From Marisediminitalea oceani (lineage in GTDB: Bacteria > Pseudomonadota > Gammaproteobacteria > Enterobacterales > Alteromonadaceae), in assembly GCF_003731635.1 (NCBI RefSeq), contig NZ_RCUA01000068.1:39029-103028 (forward strand): a stretch of DNA of 64,000 bases, in the 5' to 3' direction. The notes under the pieces were generated by a model that was given only the letters and a program-made list of their open reading frames with translations, ran no database searches and had not been told where the DNA came from. The translations under genes and the position numbers were made by a program. This document shows, piece after piece, positions 1 to 7,606 of the stretch (within the stretch, counting starts at the first letter, position 1; each line of letters opens with the position of its first letter).

Positions 1-372
1 GTGTTTCCGCCGGTATTTACCGACTGTGGTAAAAACCTGCACTTCGCCGAGAATATCTTTATTAACTCCGGCTGTAAATTTCAGGATCAGGGCGGTATCT
101 ACATTGGCTCAGGCACGTTGGTTGGTCATAACGTGGTGTTCGCATCACTCAATCATGAGCAGGATCCGCAGGCTCGCGGAAATCTGTTACCGGGTAAAAT
201 TACGGTAGGGGAAAATGTCTGGATTGGCGCCAACGCAACCATTCTGGCGGGGGTCACCATTGGTGATGGTGCCATTATTGCTGCGGGTGCTGTCGTCACC
301 AAAGACGTTCAGCCAAACACCATTGTGGGCGGTGTACCGGCGAAGTACCTTAAAGATGTTGAGATAGATTAA
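1..372 (+). CDS. Sugar O-acetyltransferase (maltose/galactoside acetyltransferase type), 5' end cut by window
   Basis: This is the C-terminal two thirds of a left-handed parallel beta-helix acetyltransferase. Hexapeptide-repeat signatures are visible ([22 protein letters not shown], shortened here to its core [14 protein letters not shown]), and the C-terminal motif GGVPAKYLK is typical of the maltose O-acetyltransferase/NodL group, which moves acetyl from acetyl-CoA to sugars in the cytoplasm. Family members are about 185 residues and only 123 codons are present. The GTG at base 1 is therefore probably an internal valine codon, with the true start outside the window. The stop overlaps the stop of the convergent gene by a few bases. 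The sugar substrate cannot be deduced. Confidence 0.85.
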   Translation: MFPPVFTDCGKNLHFAENIFINSGCKFQDQGGIYIGSGTLVGHNVVFASLNHEQDPQARGNLLPGKITVGENVWIGANATILAGVTIGDGAIIAAGAVVTKDVQPNTIVGGVPAKYLKDVEID

Positions 373-1067
373 AACTCATACTCCATGGCCATACGCAGTG
401 TATGGTCTTTACTGTCACCGTTGAGTCCGGCAATAAAAGCCAGCTCCCATTTAAGCTGCTTTTGTTTATCAAAGCGTTTGATCCCCATAAAGGCCGGGCC
501 CACGCCAATAAAATCCTCGGCCGCGTAAAACTCAACCGCAGGCTGAATTTCCGGGATCCAGCGGTAGCGAAATTTCATTTTAAACTCGCTTTCAAATTCT
601 GAAGGTACGGTATCGCCCCATTCGTACACCAACATTACGTTAGTGGTTAAACTGAAGCGCCCCAGTTCCTTTTCGGTAAGCACGCCGCCTTTGAACTCCC
701 AGTCGTTACTGGCATTTTGCTTTTCCAGTTCAAATAGCAGCCCCCAGTCGGCCCAGTACTGGCCCTGCTCAGTAAGCATTGAGCGCAGTTCCAGCTCGTA
801 ACCGGCCACGCCAAAGTCGCCCGACTCATCGCGGGAGCCAACAATGTAGGCTTCCAGGATGGTGTACTCCGATAAAGCATGCCCAAAAGAAATCCGTTGC
901 ATGAGGATATTGCCATCTTCCTCACTTTGCCTTGAGGTCAGGCGCCATTCCACTTCCCGTTCGAAGGGCAAAACGTAAGGGTGATACACCCGATCCACGG
1001 TAAAATTGTCGGCCAGTACTTTGCCCGGCAAAAGCAGTAAGAGGGCGATAGCCAGATATAATCTCAT
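369..1067 (-). CDS. Putative outer-membrane beta-barrel protein of the FTR1-like operon
   Basis: The protein has a signal peptide ([19 protein letters not shown]) followed by alternating amphipathic strands and ends in phenylalanine (MEYEF), a usual signature of outer-membrane barrels. I do not recognise a named family. The start is set at 1067 because GGGGAG lies just upstream and the ATG overlaps the stop of the preceding permease gene (ATGA). A longer reading to 1121 would run into that gene. It is the last gene of a five-gene run with a two-component system, a cupredoxin and an FTR1-like protein. An envelope role in metal handling is therefore plausible but is inferred only from context. 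Confidence 0.7.
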   Translation of the reverse strand: MRLYLAIALLLLLPGKVLADNFTVDRVYHPYVLPFEREVEWRLTSRQSEEDGNILMQRISFGHALSEYTILEAYIVGSRDESGDFGVAGYELELRSMLTEQGQYWADWGLLFELEKQNASNDWEFKGGVLTEKELGRFSLTTNVMLVYEWGDTVPSEFESEFKMKFRYRWIPEIQPAVEFYAAEDFIGVGPAFMGIKRFDKQKQLKWELAFIAGLNGDSKDHTLRMAMEYEF

Positions 1068-1831
1068 TTCAACTCCCCGGTTAGCTGACGCTTGCCAACC
1101 AGTAACGAATACAGATAGCAATACATCACAGGAAACAGCACTGCAGCCAGATAAACCAGCATGTAAGCACCGGTAGGCGTGGCTTCGTAGCCAATTAATA
1201 CATTTAAAAAGTGGCCATACTCGCTGTCATCTGCCACCCAGCCAGACGTATCCCACAGGCGATTTTGATTTGGCAGCAAATTAATTTGCTCCAGTAACAT
1301 GGCGATACCCGCTATCTGACCGGCAAAAAATACCGTCAGGACAGTCAGCTTAATTAACCGAATGCGTACGGCAGCCACTGCCACATACACCAATACGCCC
1401 ACGCTGAGGCTAATGCCCAGACCAATCACGTTACCCAGAAAAAGCGACGTATCGGCATCCGGGGCAGACCAGTAGGCAAGCAAGTAAATAATAAAGTGAA
1501 TCACGTTAATAAACGTGATCCCCACCATCAGCAAGGCACTTAAGCGCTGGCTGGCATCAGCCTCGCCCTGATACTGGCGGCGGATATACTCGCCCAGTCC
1601 TAATAACATCAACATCAGCACCAGGGTTTTAATCAGCTCCAGGCCGCCGCCCTCAAACCACTCTGAGACCACCGACAGGTTGAAATACAATGCCACAGCA
1701 AACAGAAATCCCGCCACCGTGCCGCCGAGTAGATAGCGAACACTGCCGCCCTGCTGAGCCAGTAAAAAGCTAAATAATAAGAATACTGGCAGGGTGTCGC
1801 GAATAAACAGGATCACGGTATTAATTAGCAT
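1064..1831 (-). CDS. FTR1-family permease homologue with degenerate REXXE motifs
   Basis: This 255-residue integral membrane protein has about seven hydrophobic segments and resembles the FTR1/EfeU high-affinity iron permeases in overall layout, including a late GHFLNVLIGYEATPTG segment. In the family, two R-E-x-x-E motifs in helices 1 and 4 bind ferric iron. Here the first reads RDTLP (residues 11-15), and the second position reads FINVIHFIIY (about 107-116), so neither motif is intact. The start codon overlaps the end of the upstream cupredoxin gene by 11 bases. The operon context matches iron/copper-linked uptake modules, but this protein may not carry iron by the classical mechanism. Family assignment is moderately secure; substrate is unknown. 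Confidence 0.7.
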   Translation of the reverse strand: MLINTVILFIRDTLPVFLLFSFLLAQQGGSVRYLLGGTVAGFLFAVALYFNLSVVSEWFEGGGLELIKTLVLMLMLLGLGEYIRRQYQGEADASQRLSALLMVGITFINVIHFIIYLLAYWSAPDADTSLFLGNVIGLGISLSVGVLVYVAVAAVRIRLIKLTVLTVFFAGQIAGIAMLLEQINLLPNQNRLWDTSGWVADDSEYGHFLNVLIGYEATPTGAYMLVYLAAVLFPVMYCYLYSLLVGKRQLTGELK

Positions 1832-2177
1832 CCGTTGCCTCCTCGTTAGTCACGATAACGTAACCCACGGCCGAGTTAGGGTGCAGCTCACCAAAAAATT
1901 TATAGCTGCCACTGGGTAGCGGCCCTACAAAAATGGTGCCTTTGCTGTTGCCGAAAATCACTTTTTCCCGGTTCAGATCGAAGCTGTCAATTTCCTCTGG
2001 CGACGGGTCGTGATTAATAAACACCAGGCGTACTTTTCGGCCTTCGGGGATCCGGACAGTTTGCGGTATAAACAGATGGTCACGAATTTCGATAACCACC
2101 TCCGGCAGCGCCGCCAAAGCGCCCAAAGGCGAAAGAGTTAATAGTGCCAGCACCGCGGCTTGCTTCATCAACCTCAT
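1821..2177 (-). CDS. Periplasmic cupredoxin-domain protein (EfeO-type cupredoxin)
   Basis: The protein is 118 residues, with a signal peptide ending near LGALA and then one cupredoxin-like domain. Recognisable segments are VVIEIRDHLFIPQTVRIPEG and the block SPEEIDSFDLNREKVIFG followed by GPLPSGSYKFFGE. These match the small cupredoxins found beside FTR1-type permeases (FtrB or EfeO N-domain relatives), which are thought to help oxidise or hand over iron in the periplasm. The ATG overlaps the kinase stop (ATGA), and the gene overlaps the permease gene downstream, so translational coupling is likely. A second in-frame ATG (2168) is possible. Metal ligands are not obvious, so copper binding is unproven. 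Confidence 0.8.
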   Translation of the reverse strand: MRLMKQAAVLALLTLSPLGALAALPEVVIEIRDHLFIPQTVRIPEGRKVRLVFINHDPSPEEIDSFDLNREKVIFGNSKGTIFVGPLPSGSYKFFGELHPNSAVGYVIVTNEEATDAN

Positions 2178-3475
2178 GACTCCGTTACCTCAAGAGGTAA
2201 ACTCACTGTCACGCTTAAGCCGCCCAGTGAAGTGTCACCCAGTGCAATACTGCCATGATGCAACGTGACAATCTGACCAACAATGGCCAGGCCCAGGCCG
2301 CTGCCGGTAGATTTGTATTTTTCATCTTTCTGATCGCGGTAGAAGCGTTTAAGTACCTGCGAACGCTCGTGTGGTGCAATACCGGGCCCTGAGTCCTCTA
2401 CCACCAGGCAAACCTGCTGGTCCTTAACCAGCACCGATACCTGAATAGCTGCGCCCTGGGGCGAATAGGCACTGGCATTGGCGAGCAGGTTTTGCAGCAG
2501 GGTGTAGAGGGTAAATTCGGTACTCATCAGCAAGGCACTATCGCCCTCAAGGCTGATTTCCTGTCGTTTACTTTCTATTTTACTGTACAGGTCGGCAATC
2601 ACGTTTTGCGCCACCACAAAAGCATCCACCTGACTAAGCTGGTTATGGAACATTTCCGGGCTGGTACGACTCAGCAGTAAGATCTGATTGACCACGTGGA
2701 TCATTCGGTCCGTATCCTGCTGGATAGCCTGCAGTTTGCCCGCTTCATCCCGACGTTCTTTAGCCAGATTGTGCAGGTTAATTTTCATCACACTCAGCGG
2801 CGTGCGCAGCTCGTGGGCGGCATTGGAGGCAAACTGCTGTTCGCGCTCAAAGGCTTCATTAAGGCGCAGGAGCATGGTGTTCAGGGTGTCCATCACCGGC
2901 TGCATTTCGGTAGGCACCTGGGGTAAAGACACCGGCGACAAATCCTTGCCCTGACGGTTAGAGAGCTTCGATGACAGCAACTTAAGGGGTTTTAAGCCGA
3001 GGCTTACCGACATAAAGACGATCAGCGCTAGGATCGGCACGGCATAAATAAACGGCATAATCACCGATACCGTGAGCGCATCGGTAAGTCCTACCCGGCT
3101 CTGCAGTGGCTGGCCAACTATCACTGTGGTGCCGTCGGTCAGGGTTTGTTTATACACTCGCCAGCGTCGGCCATCAAAGTTTTGCTCAGAGAAGCCGTCG
3201 GCCCCGAGAGTAAGGGGTTTATCCGGTTGATTGGGCGAGTCAGTGATCAATTTGTCGTTGCGCCATATCTGGTACACCAGCTCACTGCTGCCCAAATCCT
3301 CAACCTGCTGGCCATTGCTCAGGGCTACCGAGTAAAGCAGAGTAGTTAACTCCTGATCCATAAACCGTGACGACATCGACAGCGCCGCGCGATAACCATG
3401 GATCGCAGCACTGAAAATCACCAGGATCAGAGAGCTGATAAGCACCAGCGTGATAGTGCGCCGTATTGAATGCAA
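2174..3475 (-). CDS. Sensor histidine kinase, QseC/PmrB-like
   Basis: This 433-residue kinase has an N-terminal membrane helix, a periplasmic loop of about 110 residues, a second helix near residues 145-165, a HAMP-like linker, a phospho-acceptor block (AAHELRTPL, histidine near 221) and a C-terminal ATPase with N-box, GPGIA and GSGLGLAI glycine boxes. The start is a TTG at 3475, chosen because GGAG (from the end of the regulator gene) sits eight bases upstream and no ATG is available before the first membrane helix. The regulator gene ends four bases before it. Signal unknown; the QseBC/PmrAB group senses metals or envelope stress in other bacteria. Confidence 0.9.
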   Translation of the reverse strand: MHSIRRTITLVLISSLILVIFSAAIHGYRAALSMSSRFMDQELTTLLYSVALSNGQQVEDLGSSELVYQIWRNDKLITDSPNQPDKPLTLGADGFSEQNFDGRRWRVYKQTLTDGTTVIVGQPLQSRVGLTDALTVSVIMPFIYAVPILALIVFMSVSLGLKPLKLLSSKLSNRQGKDLSPVSLPQVPTEMQPVMDTLNTMLLRLNEAFEREQQFASNAAHELRTPLSVMKINLHNLAKERRDEAGKLQAIQQDTDRMIHVVNQILLLSRTSPEMFHNQLSQVDAFVVAQNVIADLYSKIESKRQEISLEGDSALLMSTEFTLYTLLQNLLANASAYSPQGAAIQVSVLVKDQQVCLVVEDSGPGIAPHERSQVLKRFYRDQKDEKYKSTGSGLGLAIVGQIVTLHHGSIALGDTSLGGLSVTVSLPLEVTES

Positions 3476-3478
3476 TCG

Positions 3479-4144
3479 TCAGGCTCCGTTCACCGGAATA
3501 CTGTAGCCAACGCCACGGATAGTTTTAATAAAGTTCTCCGGCAGCTTTTTGCGCAAATGATGAATGTGCACTTCAATAGTATTGCTCGATACCTCGTCGC
3601 CCCATTCGTATAGCCTTGATTCCAGCTTTTGTTTGGGCTGAATACGGCCGCCGTTTTCCATCAGTACCTTTAATAACATCAGCTCCCGGCGGGGCAGGGA
3701 AACCGCTTCACCGGCTACTGTGAGTTCCAGCGTTTGCGTATTTAAGGCCACCTTGCCAATTTTTACCATGGCCGTGCTGGCCGTGCCCAGGCGACGTTCG
3801 AGCACCCGCAGCCGGGCAAACAGTTCGTCCATATCAAAGGGTTTGGGCAGGTAGTCATCGGCGCCGGCGTCGAGGCCAAGTATTTTATCGGTCACCTTAT
3901 CCCGGGCGGTCAGAATGATCACCGGCATGTCTTTTACCTTTTGGCGGATTTGCCGCAGCACCTCAAGACCGTCCATGTCCGGTAGGCCGAGGTCGAGGAT
4001 CACTATATCGGTTTGCTCAGCCGTCAGCATGGCCAGCGCTTCCTTACCACGGTAAACACAGTCCACAACATAGTTTGCCCCCCGCAACGAACTGCTCAGG
4101 GCTGCCGACAACGGCTCATCGTCCTCAACTAAAAGAATACGCAT
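3479..4144 (-). CDS. OmpR-family response regulator, QseB/PmrA-like
   Basis: The protein is 221 residues: a receiver domain with acidic pocket (VEDD), phospho-accepting Asp51 in ILDLGLPDMDG, the Thr79 switch and Lys101, then a winged-helix DNA-binding domain ending in HIHHLRKKL and TIRGVGYSI. Length and sequence fit the QseB/PmrA branch. It is the first gene of a five-gene minus-strand operon with its cognate kinase, a cupredoxin, an FTR1-like permease and a putative outer-membrane protein, so these are its likely targets. A perfect PmrA-type box (4193-4209) lies about 50 bases upstream of the ATG, which points to autoregulation. Confidence 0.93.
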   Translation of the reverse strand: MRILLVEDDEPLSAALSSSLRGANYVVDCVYRGKEALAMLTAEQTDIVILDLGLPDMDGLEVLRQIRQKVKDMPVIILTARDKVTDKILGLDAGADDYLPKPFDMDELFARLRVLERRLGTASTAMVKIGKVALNTQTLELTVAGEAVSLPRRELMLLKVLMENGGRIQPKQKLESRLYEWGDEVSSNTIEVHIHHLRKKLPENFIKTIRGVGYSIPVNGA

Positions 4145-4192
4145 GTGATTGATATCGGGATAATTAACGTACTGGTAGTATAGCAGTTAAAG

Positions 4193-4209
4193 CTTAAGCA
4201 AACCTTAAG
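4193..4209 (-). promoter_or_regulatory. PmrA/QseB-type binding box upstream of the two-component operon
   Basis: The sequence CTTAAGCAAACCTTAAG consists of two CTTAAG half-sites separated by five bases. It exactly fits the known PmrA/BasR consensus YTTAAK-N5-YTTAAK, also bound by QseB. It lies in the 111-base gap between the divergently read end of rstB and the regulator gene, where an operon promoter is expected. Binding itself is inferred. Confidence 0.7.
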
Positions 4210-4255
4210 CGAAGTTGAAGCAGATCACGGTTTCGGCTGATTAAACAGCCAGTTG

Positions 4256-5479
4256 CTAAAGCGGATAAGAAAGGATAAAACAGGCCCCGCCCAGCGAGCG
4301 GCTGGACGTTACCGAGGCCGAGCCTTGGTGCCAGATCTGGATACGTTGCACAATTGCCAGCCCCAGGCCCGCGCCGCCAGCATAGCGCACCCGGCTGTTA
4401 TCAGGCCGGAAAAAGGGGTCAAAAATGCGTGATGCCAGCGCGGGCTCAACGCCACTGCCGTCATCATTAACGGCAATATTAACCGCATTATCGGTTTGAT
4501 AGACCTCAACGATCACCTGTGACTTAGCATGCCGGATGGCATTATTGAGCAGATTGATTACGGCTCGTTCGATGAAATGACCATCGCCGCGCACGGTCAG
4601 TTCATCACCGCAAACCAGCAGGGTTTTGTTAGTGGTAGGCGCTAATCTGGCCACCACTTCACTGCATAGCGTATTTAGCGGAATATCGGCGATGTTGAGC
4701 TCCGGCGTCATGGCATCGTACTGGGTGTAATCGAGCATCTCCTGCACCAGCCCCTCAAGCTCATCCAGATCGGCCTGAATGCCACGCCATACCTGACTAT
4801 CCGGCTCAGGTTTCATTTCCAGGGCAAACTTTAATCTGGCAATGGGCGTTCTGAATTCATGAGCCACAGCACCGGTCAGTTCGCGTTGGTCACGTAGTAA
4901 ACCGTGCACCCGCTCGCTGAGCATATTGAGCTTGTTAGCGATAGGCTGGATAACAGAGCGCTTTTTAAGCGCGATAGCGACATTTTCACTCTCCTGGCCA
5001 AGGTGATTGACCTTGCGGGTAAGATAAGCCAGATCCCGCCACAGGGGCCACAACCAGATTGCCAGCATAACGCCTAATAGCAACAGGAATGCCGAAAGAT
5101 AGATCAACAAATAGGGCCTGGACACTTCGGTAAAAGGCAGCGAAAGCACAATCAGGCGGTTTTCGCTGGCTGGCATATAAATGAACCTGGCTGTTTCGGT
5201 GTACAGAGTAACAGGCTGCCCGGCTGCCAGGTCGGCTTTCTCGGCGGCAGACCAGTTAATCGCCGCGCTATCTTTTAGTTCGTAATCGATACCCGCCTGG
5301 CGGAGTTTTTCCAGCAGCTGGTTTTGGTCCTCCAATGCCAGCGGCAATAAGGCTTTTGCCAGCACCATATCGGCCGACTCGCGGTAATCCTCACCCGGCC
5401 AAATCAGCTCAAGCGTGCTGCTGATTAGCACCAGAGAAACCGCCATAAACAGGTAAAAGCTCACAAACAGGCGGGTCAT
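4256..5479 (-). CDS. rstB: Sensor histidine kinase, RstB-like
   Basis: This 407-residue membrane kinase has an N-terminal helix (about 5-27), a short periplasmic segment, a second helix near 125-147, a HAMP region, the phospho-acceptor block GAVAHEFRTPIARL (His about 207), an N-box with NLLNNAIRHA, and GAGLGLAIV near the C-terminus. It overlaps the end of the regulator gene by four bases (ATGA). Regulator and kinase with mipA and a DUF3019 gene form a block seen in Shewanella and Alteromonadales, so RstB is the best name. Its stimulus is unknown; RstAB in enterics responds to low magnesium/acid through PhoPQ, which need not hold here. Confidence 0.88.
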   Translation of the reverse strand: MTRLFVSFYLFMAVSLVLISSTLELIWPGEDYRESADMVLAKALLPLALEDQNQLLEKLRQAGIDYELKDSAAINWSAAEKADLAAGQPVTLYTETARFIYMPASENRLIVLSLPFTEVSRPYLLIYLSAFLLLLGVMLAIWLWPLWRDLAYLTRKVNHLGQESENVAIALKKRSVIQPIANKLNMLSERVHGLLRDQRELTGAVAHEFRTPIARLKFALEMKPEPDSQVWRGIQADLDELEGLVQEMLDYTQYDAMTPELNIADIPLNTLCSEVVARLAPTTNKTLLVCGDELTVRGDGHFIERAVINLLNNAIRHAKSQVIVEVYQTDNAVNIAVNDDGSGVEPALASRIFDPFFRPDNSRVRYAGGAGLGLAIVQRIQIWHQGSASVTSSRSLGGACFILSYPL

Positions 5480-6180
5480 TCGTCACTCCACGCATCCGCC
5501 ACAAAAAAGAAGCCCTTGCCCCAGATAGTTTTGATCCGGTAAGGGTTTTGCGGATTGTCTTTGAGCTTTTTACGCAAGCGGGACACCCTGACGTCGGCCG
5601 AACGGTCGAGACCGTCGTATTCACGGCCAATCAGCTCCTTATACAGGGTGGTTCGTTCTACCAGCTGTGAGGCGTTATCGGCCAGTAAACACAGCAGGTC
5701 GAATTCGTGGCTGGTTAAGGTGATATCCTCGCCGCCCAGATTCACCCTGCGCGACAGTTTATCAATACTCAGCTTGCCAAAGGTCACCACCGAGCCGCTA
5801 TGCACCGGTGCTTCAGTTGAGGTGGCTCGACGCATCAGGGCATTCACCCTGGCTAACAACACCCGGGGTTCCACCGGCTTAACCACGTAATCATCAGCGC
5901 CAATTTCCAGGCCCAGCACCTGATCAAAACTTTCACTTTTCGCCGTCATAAACAGCAGCGGCCCGGAATAAAACTGGCGCAAGCGATTGCATAAGATAAA
6001 GCCATCATCCCCAGGTAGCATGACGTCCAGAATAATGGCATCCGGTGGTGAGGCTTTCACCCGTTCGATGAGCCCTTCACCATCGGCAAACCGGGTCACG
6101 CTGAAGCCGTTCGCCGTCAGGTACTGACTAACCAGTTCAGCCAGTCTTTCATCGTCTTCAACCAGGATAAGCGACTTCAT
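5476..6180 (-). CDS. rstA: OmpR-family response regulator, RstA-like
   Basis: The protein is 234 residues. The receiver domain has the acidic cluster VEDDE, phospho-Asp52 in IILDVMLPGDDG, Thr79 and Lys101 (VVKPVEP); the C-terminal winged helix contains SADVRVSRLRKKL and IKTIWGKGFFF. The gene starts directly at the end of the DUF3019 gene (shared base at 6180) and overlaps the kinase gene. It is transcribed in the order mipA, DUF3019, rstA, rstB, so it probably controls the envelope genes in its own operon. Paralogous to the QseB-like regulator nearby, but clearly a different branch (linker and DNA-recognition helix differ). Confidence 0.9.
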   Translation of the reverse strand: MKSLILVEDDERLAELVSQYLTANGFSVTRFADGEGLIERVKASPPDAIILDVMLPGDDGFILCNRLRQFYSGPLLFMTAKSESFDQVLGLEIGADDYVVKPVEPRVLLARVNALMRRATSTEAPVHSGSVVTFGKLSIDKLSRRVNLGGEDITLTSHEFDLLCLLADNASQLVERTTLYKELIGREYDGLDRSADVRVSRLRKKLKDNPQNPYRIKTIWGKGFFFVADAWSDE

Positions 6181-6554
6181 CAGAATAAACTCCAGGGATT
6201 TTTAACGCGGCGTCTGAGCATCGAGGCGCTGCGATAACGCAGTGTGAGTATTACCGAAGCCTGGTAGGTATTGCTTTCTCTCACCAGGCTCAGTTCTGAC
6301 TCCTCTTTTAACGTAACCTTCACCGCCCCCGGCATAGCACTATAAGGCCAGCACCCCAGCGGCTCGCGGTTCAGCGTCAGGCAATATTTGTCGTCAGGAA
6401 GCGGTGGATAGTGCAGCGTGACTGACATAACACATTCATCGCCTTTTTCCGCAGCGATACACTCACTGGGCGTGGCTGAAAAGGCGTCGTCCTCGGCTTC
6501 TGCCGGCATTAACAATGCACCTGAGAGCAGCAGAAGTAAGCAGAATAAACGCAC
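6180..6554 (-). CDS. DUF3019 family periplasmic protein
   Basis: This 124-residue protein has a signal peptide (LLLLLSGALLMPAEA) and a small all-beta domain with four cysteines that could form disulfides (SECIA, DECVM, YCLTL, LGCWPY). The pattern and the position between mipA and rstA match DUF3019, which is found in this operon in Shewanella-type bacteria. Molecular function is unknown. It could be a periplasmic signal modulator for the RstB kinase or a partner of the MipA barrel, but that is inference from linkage only. It begins nine bases after the mipA stop and shares one base with the rstA start. Confidence 0.75.
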   Translation of the reverse strand: MRLFCLLLLLSGALLMPAEAEDDAFSATPSECIAAEKGDECVMSVTLHYPPLPDDKYCLTLNREPLGCWPYSAMPGAVKVTLKEESELSLVRESNTYQASVILTLRYRSASMLRRRVKNPWSLF

Positions 6555-6563
6555 CGACGCCCC

Positions 6564-7442
6564 TTAAAACTGATAGCCGAAGCCAATGAAACCGCTGGCA
6601 ACGTAGTCTTTAGACACCAGCGGGCTATCTGTCATACCGCTGCCCAGGGTGGATAACTGCACCCGGCCCACCCAGCGCCAGTGCTTGTTTAAGGGTTTAT
6701 TGAGTAGTAGCCCGACACTGGTTTGCAGGGCATGGTCGGCAGCGTACCACAGGCTACTATTAGCCGTATCCTCACTATCGATACCATAATAGTAATCTAT
6801 CAGCTTCTCGCTCTTATAGGTCACTGAAGCATTCGCGGCAAACTGCCAATCATCCCACTGCCAGCGGTACTGGTATTTTAGTTGCGCATAATACCCCTGA
6901 TGTACACCCAGCAGGTCGCCTGCGACCGTTGCGGAAAAAAAGCTGTCGGAGCCGTTCCAGTTGACTCTTAAACCGGCATCAGCCGTCCACTTGCGGCGGC
7001 TGATATCGTTGATAGAAATGGAATCCCGGGGGGCGGGAGATTCACCGTTACTGTCGCCGGGTTGTAACGGGCTGCCAATGACATCTGCGGAGCTGGTATT
7101 TACAGACAAAACAATATTGGCGGGGTGCCAAAACGCAAAATAGGCGCGCTCGCGGTTTGCCCTCACAAACAATTCGGTGGTTACATCATCACGCAACTGC
7201 CACTGATAGCCAGCTTCACCGTTGTCGAAATAAGCATTTTCGCCATACCAGGCCACATCGGGTAAGACCACCAGCGGGATAGGATCGCCATCGACCAGTG
7301 GATTGGTTCTGGCGCCAATACCCACCGCGATGCCTAATTTCCAGGAGTTAGGTGCTATACAGGCATCGTCACTCTCACAGGCCCACGCAATGCCCTGGCC
7401 AGACAGCCACAGTAATAAACAGCACAGCAAAGGGATCCGCAC
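6564..7442 (-). CDS. MipA/OmpV family outer-membrane protein
   Basis: This 292-residue barrel has a signal peptide ending near GIAWA. Typical MipA/OmpV features are the early KLGIAVGIGARTNPL strand, PDVAWYGENAYFDNGEAGY, and a C-terminal SGFIGFGYQF ending in phenylalanine. In E. coli MipA scaffolds murein hydrolase MltA and synthase PBP1B; in other bacteria the family is linked to antibiotic or osmotic responses. It is the first gene of the mipA-DUF3019-rstA-rstB transcription unit, so expression of the barrel and of its regulators is probably coupled. Residues after the signal include a short CESDDAC pair of cysteines. Confidence 0.88.
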   Translation of the reverse strand: MRIPLLCCLLLWLSGQGIAWACESDDACIAPNSWKLGIAVGIGARTNPLVDGDPIPLVVLPDVAWYGENAYFDNGEAGYQWQLRDDVTTELFVRANRERAYFAFWHPANIVLSVNTSSADVIGSPLQPGDSNGESPAPRDSISINDISRRKWTADAGLRVNWNGSDSFFSATVAGDLLGVHQGYYAQLKYQYRWQWDDWQFAANASVTYKSEKLIDYYYGIDSEDTANSSLWYAADHALQTSVGLLLNKPLNKHWRWVGRVQLSTLGSGMTDSPLVSKDYVASGFIGFGYQF

Positions 7443-7606
7443 ACCATAGCTCCGGCAGGTTATTCAGATTTTTAAGATTATCAAACCCTGAGAGCCTGCA
7501 CAGTACCCGATTACAAATTGTCACATTTATAAATAGTTTGGATCGGATTATTGCTTAAACAAGCACTAGGGTAGTAGTCAACCTCACCGCTTAATAGGAC
7601 ATGGAT

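Noticed and set aside
1..372. Base-1 GTG as the real start of the acetyltransferase
   Set aside because: The protein would be about 60 residues shorter than the family and lack its N-terminal part. The gene is cut by the window edge.
7509..7527. AATGTGACAATTTGTAATC (minus strand) as an RstA box upstream of mipA
   Set aside because: It has OmpR-type direct half-sites, but it fits the RstA consensus only loosely, and the region is AT-rich. I did not list it as a feature.
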